Below, piece by piece: positions 60,740 to 64,000 of a stretch of 64,000 bases of DNA (position 1 is the stretch's first letter; every line of letters begins with the position of its first letter). Under the pieces are notes generated by a model. That model saw nothing but the letters and a program-made list of their open reading frames with translations. It had not been told where the DNA came from and did not search any database. Origin of the DNA: Glutamicibacter protophormiae (GTDB taxonomy: Bacteria; Actinomycetota; Actinomycetes; Actinomycetales; Micrococcaceae); the NCBI RefSeq assembly GCF_014647495.1, contig NZ_BMPH01000001.1:310001-374000 (forward strand), in the 5' to 3' direction. The translations under genes were made by a program, and so were the position numbers.

Positions 60740-61664
60740 AAACCAGGATGCGGCAGCCAAGTATCTTCGGGCACTTGACCGGGAGCTGCGAAACGTTCCC
60801 CAAGCACGGCGTGAAGCCGTGGTTGCAGATCTTGCGGAGCATATTGACGAAGCCAGAGAACGCGGCCGCAGTGATGCGCAGATCATTGCTTCTCTCGGGC
60901 CGGTTGAAGCCATCGCCGCAGATGTCCAGTTGGACTTCGCTGACGGCGCGGCGGAAGTAGAACGCCGCTCGAAGCTCAGGGTTCTGGGTCTTGTAGCGCT
61001 TGCTGCCGGAGTGCTGGCCGCAGTTGTCGACACGTGGATCTACCCGTCGTCGAATATCGATGAGTTCTGGCCGGATTGGCTGCTTTCGAGCTCGATCAAC
61101 TACGACGTAAACACGCGTTGGGGTGCCGGACTGATGCTGGTCTTCCTGCTCCCCGGCATCATGGTGGCGGCGGGATCGCTCGTGAAATCCGGGGCCGCTC
61201 GCATTTACTGCACGGCTGCTGCCCTGATCGTGACGGCCTTGCCTTTCGTCATCGGCTTCAACCTCGGCATCTTTTTCCTGCCGCTGATCGTCGCCGCATG
61301 GATGATTGCGGGGATATCCCACCGCCGGCAGGAGCCGGCCCAGGGCCGCAAGTTCGTGGCCCAGCGGATCGTGGCCGGGCTGGTTGCGGGCGCCCCTGCC
61401 GCCGCGTTGTTCGCTGGTTTGGTGACGGGCACCGTGGGGACCGGGGTGCTGGGCGTGACAGTCATGGTGGTCCTTGGTCTGGCGGCCGCAGGAGCGATGA
61501 TGGGCCTGCGCGCCGCCTACTGGGTCTTGACGGCCTGCGGTGCGCTGCTGCTGGTTACTGCGGTCTTCGACATGGGCATGCTGGTGCTGGGCCTGTGGGT
61601 CGCCGGGACGATCTATTTCTTCGTAGGGCTTGCAGGGCTGCTGCGGCCTGCGCCAAAGGGGTAG
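60726..61664 (+). CDS. HAAS/DUF1700-type membrane protein
   Basis: The 312-residue protein has an N-terminal helical HAAS-like segment (KYLRALDRELRNVPQARREAV, DAQIIASLGPVEAIA) followed by about seven hydrophobic helices. This is the usual partner of PadR regulators, overlapping its gene. The function is probably membrane-linked signalling or stress response; no substrate is known. Confidence 0.8.
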   Translation: MNTTENQDAAAKYLRALDRELRNVPQARREAVVADLAEHIDEARERGRSDAQIIASLGPVEAIAADVQLDFADGAAEVERRSKLRVLGLVALAAGVLAAVVDTWIYPSSNIDEFWPDWLLSSSINYDVNTRWGAGLMLVFLLPGIMVAAGSLVKSGAARIYCTAAALIVTALPFVIGFNLGIFFLPLIVAAWMIAGISHRRQEPAQGRKFVAQRIVAGLVAGAPAAALFAGLVTGTVGTGVLGVTVMVVLGLAAAGAMMGLRAAYWVLTACGALLLVTAVFDMGMLVLGLWVAGTIYFFVGLAGLLRPAPKG

Positions 61665-61674
61665 GAAATACCTG

Positions 61675-61731
61675 CCACACAACGATGGGCGGCCCCCAAC
61701 AAGAAGTTGGGGGCCGCCCATCGTTGTGTGG
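61675..61731. terminator. Perfect 26-bp stem between converging genes
   Basis: Positions 61675-61700 are the exact reverse complement of 61706-61731, with a 5-base loop AAGAA. It lies between the HAAS gene and ctaA, which converge, so it is probably a bidirectional terminator. Confidence 0.8.
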
Positions 61732-61738
61732 AGCGGAA

Positions 61739-62680
61739 CTAATCCTGTTCGACGCGCACAGACTTCGGCATGAGGCTCGCACGATCCCACACGTTGGTCG
61801 CCGCAACCATGAGCATGCTCGCCCCGAGCATGTGCAGCAGCACTAGGGCGACCGGCAGGCCGTTCAAGTGCTGGATGTATCCAATGGCTCCCTGGATCAG
61901 GATGGCAACGACCATCCACCAGCCTGCGGTGCGGAGCTTCGGGTTGCCGGTCGTGCGGTAGGCGAGAACCATGAACGCAATAGTCGCGAGAATCAGCAGG
62001 TACACCGGGCCGGTGTGCAACGGGGTGACGATACGTGGATCGAACATGTGGCGAGGTGCATCGGCATCGCCTGCATGAGGCCCGGTGCCGGTGACAATGG
62101 TGCCCATGATGATGGCGATGCTCGCCAAGAGCAGCACCAGGGTGCCGACCTGCGCAATGGCCTTGCTGGTGGCCGGTGCCTCGTCGTGCTTGAGTTCGCG
62201 GCGGGTGCGGTTGACCAGGATGGTGGCCAAAGCGACCAGCGACGCGGAAAGCAGGAAGTGGAGCGAGACAACCCAGGGGTTCAAGCTGGTGAGGACGGTA
62301 ATGCCGCCGATGACGCCCTGGCCGGGGATGCCGATCAGCAGCACCAGACCCAGCTTGTACAAGGTGGTGTGGGACTTGCGCATGTTCCAGATCGAAACCA
62401 GAAAAGCGATGGCGATGACCAGCAGGACGAAGGTCAGCAGGCGGTTGCCGAATTCGATCAGGCCGTGGATTCCCATCTCGGGAACCGGGGTCATGGAGCC
62501 GGGCACGCAGTTCGGCCACTGCGAGCAGCCCAGGCCGGATTTGGTCAGGCGTACTGCGCCACCGGTGACAATGATGCCAATCTGGGAGATCAATGATGCG
62601 ATCGCCAGACCGTGAACGAGGCGGGTTACCTTCGTTGGCAGCTTGTCGGCCCAGCTCTTGGCGGCTAGGTCTGAAGACAT
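61739..62680 (-). CDS. ctaA: Heme A synthase (COX15/CtaA)
   Basis: The 313-residue membrane protein converts heme O to heme A. It has eight helices and conserved histidines in the segments TGGAVRLTKSGLGCSQWPNC, HGLIEFGNRLL, SLHFLLSASLV and PLHTGPVYLL. AAAGGG precedes the ATG at 62680. The ABC-2 permease gene is 31 bases upstream on the same strand. It is separated from ctaB by the PadR/HAAS pair. Confidence 0.93.
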   Translation of the reverse strand: MSSDLAAKSWADKLPTKVTRLVHGLAIASLISQIGIIVTGGAVRLTKSGLGCSQWPNCVPGSMTPVPEMGIHGLIEFGNRLLTFVLLVIAIAFLVSIWNMRKSHTTLYKLGLVLLIGIPGQGVIGGITVLTSLNPWVVSLHFLLSASLVALATILVNRTRRELKHDEAPATSKAIAQVGTLVLLLASIAIIMGTIVTGTGPHAGDADAPRHMFDPRIVTPLHTGPVYLLILATIAFMVLAYRTTGNPKLRTAGWWMVVAILIQGAIGYIQHLNGLPVALVLLHMLGASMLMVAATNVWDRASLMPKSVRVEQD

Positions 62681-62711
62681 GAAAATCATCCCTTTTGGCT
62701 TGGTGTGGTGG

Positions 62712-63473
62712 TTAGTTCCATTTGAACTTCTTGATGGCCGCGAACGAGCCGGCAACGGCCCAGAGCACCAGGAAGATCAGTCCGGGAAAGTTGAAGTGCC
62801 CGTTGATCAGGGCATCGCGCATGGCATCGCCCAGCGCCGCGGATGGCAGTGCACTCAGCGTGGGCTGCAACCATTCCGGTGCCATGCTCAGCGGGTAGAG
62901 GACGCCGCCGGCGCCCGCGAGCAGGATCCAGGCGAGGTTGGTGATGGCCAGCGTCGCCTCCGGGCGCACAGTGCCTGCGATCAGCAGGCCCAGAGAGGTG
63001 AACGCCGCCGCGCCCAGGAGCAGGAAGAGAATCCCCGGGATGATGCCCCATGGATTCGGTTGCCAGCCAAGCAGCAGCGCTACGGCGCTGATCAACACAA
63101 CTTGGATGAGCAGCACGGTCAACACGGCGATGACCTTGCCGAAAATCAGCCCTGTCTTGCCCAGCGGGGTGGTGGAGAACATTCTGAGAACACCATAGCG
63201 GCGGTCGAATCCGGTGCCGATGCCCTGGCCGGTAAATGCGGTGGAAATGACGCACAGCGCCAGGACTCCGGGGACCGCGGCATCAATGGTGCGCTCTGCA
63301 ATATCCGAAATCAGATCCGTGAAAGTCAGGACAAAGAGTGCAATCATCGGCATGACCACAGCCAGGATCAGCTGCTCGCCATTGCTGAGCATCTGGATCG
63401 CTTCATACTTGCCCTGGACCAGGATGCGCTTGAGCGGGGAAACCGCATTGGATTCGGTGCTGACCTGGGTCAT
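62712..63473 (-). CDS. ABC-2 type transporter permease
   Basis: The 253-residue protein has six hydrophobic segments and the ABC-2 pattern (RRYGVLRMFSTTPLGKTGLIFGK). It would form the channel of an exporter, perhaps for drugs or lipids, with the ATPase encoded just upstream (overlapping by 4 bases, ATGA). ctaA lies downstream. Confidence 0.87.
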   Translation of the reverse strand: MTQVSTESNAVSPLKRILVQGKYEAIQMLSNGEQLILAVVMPMIALFVLTFTDLISDIAERTIDAAVPGVLALCVISTAFTGQGIGTGFDRRYGVLRMFSTTPLGKTGLIFGKVIAVLTVLLIQVVLISAVALLLGWQPNPWGIIPGILFLLLGAAAFTSLGLLIAGTVRPEATLAITNLAWILLAGAGGVLYPLSMAPEWLQPTLSALPSAALGDAMRDALINGHFNFPGLIFLVLWAVAGSFAAIKKFKWN

Positions 63474-64000
63474 GCCTGTTCCTCCTTCTGCGCAAACTCA
63501 AGGAATACATCTTCCAGGCTGCGTGACTGCAAGTTCAATTGGGTTGGCAGGATCGACTCCCTGGCCCACCAGCTGGTCAGCCAATTCAGGTGCTCGGGGG
63601 AGTTGACTCCGTCCAAGCGGTACTGGCCGGCAGAGGTCTCCGTGAGGTACAGGCCAAGCGGTGGCTGTGGGAGCGCCAAACCGGCCTCGGCGCTGAAAGA
63701 GACAGGCCGGGCATCGTGGCCCTCCTGGGCCCGGGCGATGAGCTCCGAGACGGTGCCCTGGGCAACCGTGCAGCCCTTGTCGATGATGTAGACATAGTCG
63801 CTCAGGCGCTGCGCATCATCCATGAGGTGCGTAGTCAGCACAATTGCCTTGCCAGCGTCACGCAGCTCCGAGATCAGGTCGAAGACCACCTGCCGGGACT
63901 GGGGATCCAGTCCGGCGCTCGGTTCATCGAGGAACAGCACGTCGGGGTTTCCGGCCAAAGCCAAGGCCAAGGCCACACGCTGTTTCTGGCCTCCCGAGAG
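63470..64000 (-). CDS. ABC transporter ATP-binding protein (3' part)
   Basis: The window contains only the C-terminal part, beginning with the signature motif LSGGQKQRVALALALAG, then the Walker B FLDEPSAGLDP and TTHLMDDA. The Walker A lies outside the window. It is the ATPase partner of the ABC-2 permease and is of the multidrug/daunorubicin-type subfamily. Confidence 0.9.
   Translation of the reverse strand, partial: LSGGQKQRVALALALAGNPDVLFLDEPSAGLDPQSRQVVFDLISELRDAGKAIVLTTHLMDDAQRLSDYVYIIDKGCTVAQGTVSELIARAQEGHDARPVSFSAEAGLALPQPPLGLYLTETSAGQYRLDGVNSPEHLNWLTSWWARESILPTQLNLQSRSLEDVFLEFAQKEEQA

Overview
The window is high-GC actinobacterial chromosome, most like the Arthrobacter/Glutamicibacter group (Micrococcaceae). 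Supporting this are the uvrC-rapZ-yvcK-whiA order followed by sodA, gap-pgk-tpiA-secG, the tkt-tal-pgi-zwf-opcA-pgl cluster with the actinobacterial assembly factor OpcA, a DUF222/HNH endonuclease, and many apparently leaderless genes. A D-amino-acid oxidase near 49.4-50.4 kb closely resembles, from memory, the enzyme of Arthrobacter (Glutamicibacter) protophormiae. No rRNA, tRNA, insertion sequence, prophage or CRISPR array was seen.

Layout: 0-11 kb holds the tail of an Eis-like acetyltransferase, a polysaccharide deacetylase-like lipoprotein, rpsA, a membrane protein, a PIG-L deacetylase, the HNH protein, an RsmC-like methyltransferase, a YigZ protein, a SARP/BTAD-type regulator and coaE. 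11-15.3 kb is accessory: a three-gene operon with a leaderless M6 metalloprotease, then decayed sequence with a SARP-like remnant. 15.3-21.9 kb is uvrB, terC behind a probable yybP-ykoY manganese riboswitch, a MarR regulator, a peptidase-like hydrolase, a GNAT protein and a DUF457 protein. 21.9-27.5 kb is a second accessory block: membrane protein, DUF2278 protein, astacin-like metalloprotease, unknown beta-rich protein and alpha/beta hydrolase. 27.6-35 kb carries a DUF3516 helicase, small enzymes, a GntR regulator, a lipoprotein and a PAP2 phosphatase. 35-49 kb is uvrA, a HAD phosphatase, plsC, uvrC, rapZ, yvcK, whiA, sodA, glycolysis genes and secG. 49-58.5 kb is D-amino-acid oxidase and the pentose phosphate operon. 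58.5-64 kb has ctaB, a PadR/HAAS pair, ctaA and an ABC-2 exporter.

The most interesting signal is a shared promoter architecture. Four sites (around 13.5, 21.9, 26.1 and 27.3 kb) carry two or three copies of a heptamer GGTAAYN repeated every 11 bp, always pointing toward the downstream gene and ending 10 bp before a -10-like hexamer. This is how SARP activators bind, and a SARP-type regulator lies at 9.3 kb. The four promoters would control eight genes in two blocks about 8 kb apart: two metalloproteases of normally secreted families that lack signal peptides, a small protein that is a free-standing copy of the M6 protease's C-terminal domain, an 80-residue Ala/Pro/Met-rich repeat peptide, a membrane protein, a DUF2278 protein, a beta-rich protein and a GHSAG hydrolase. 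I infer an undescribed coordinated system; its biological role cannot be read from the sequence.
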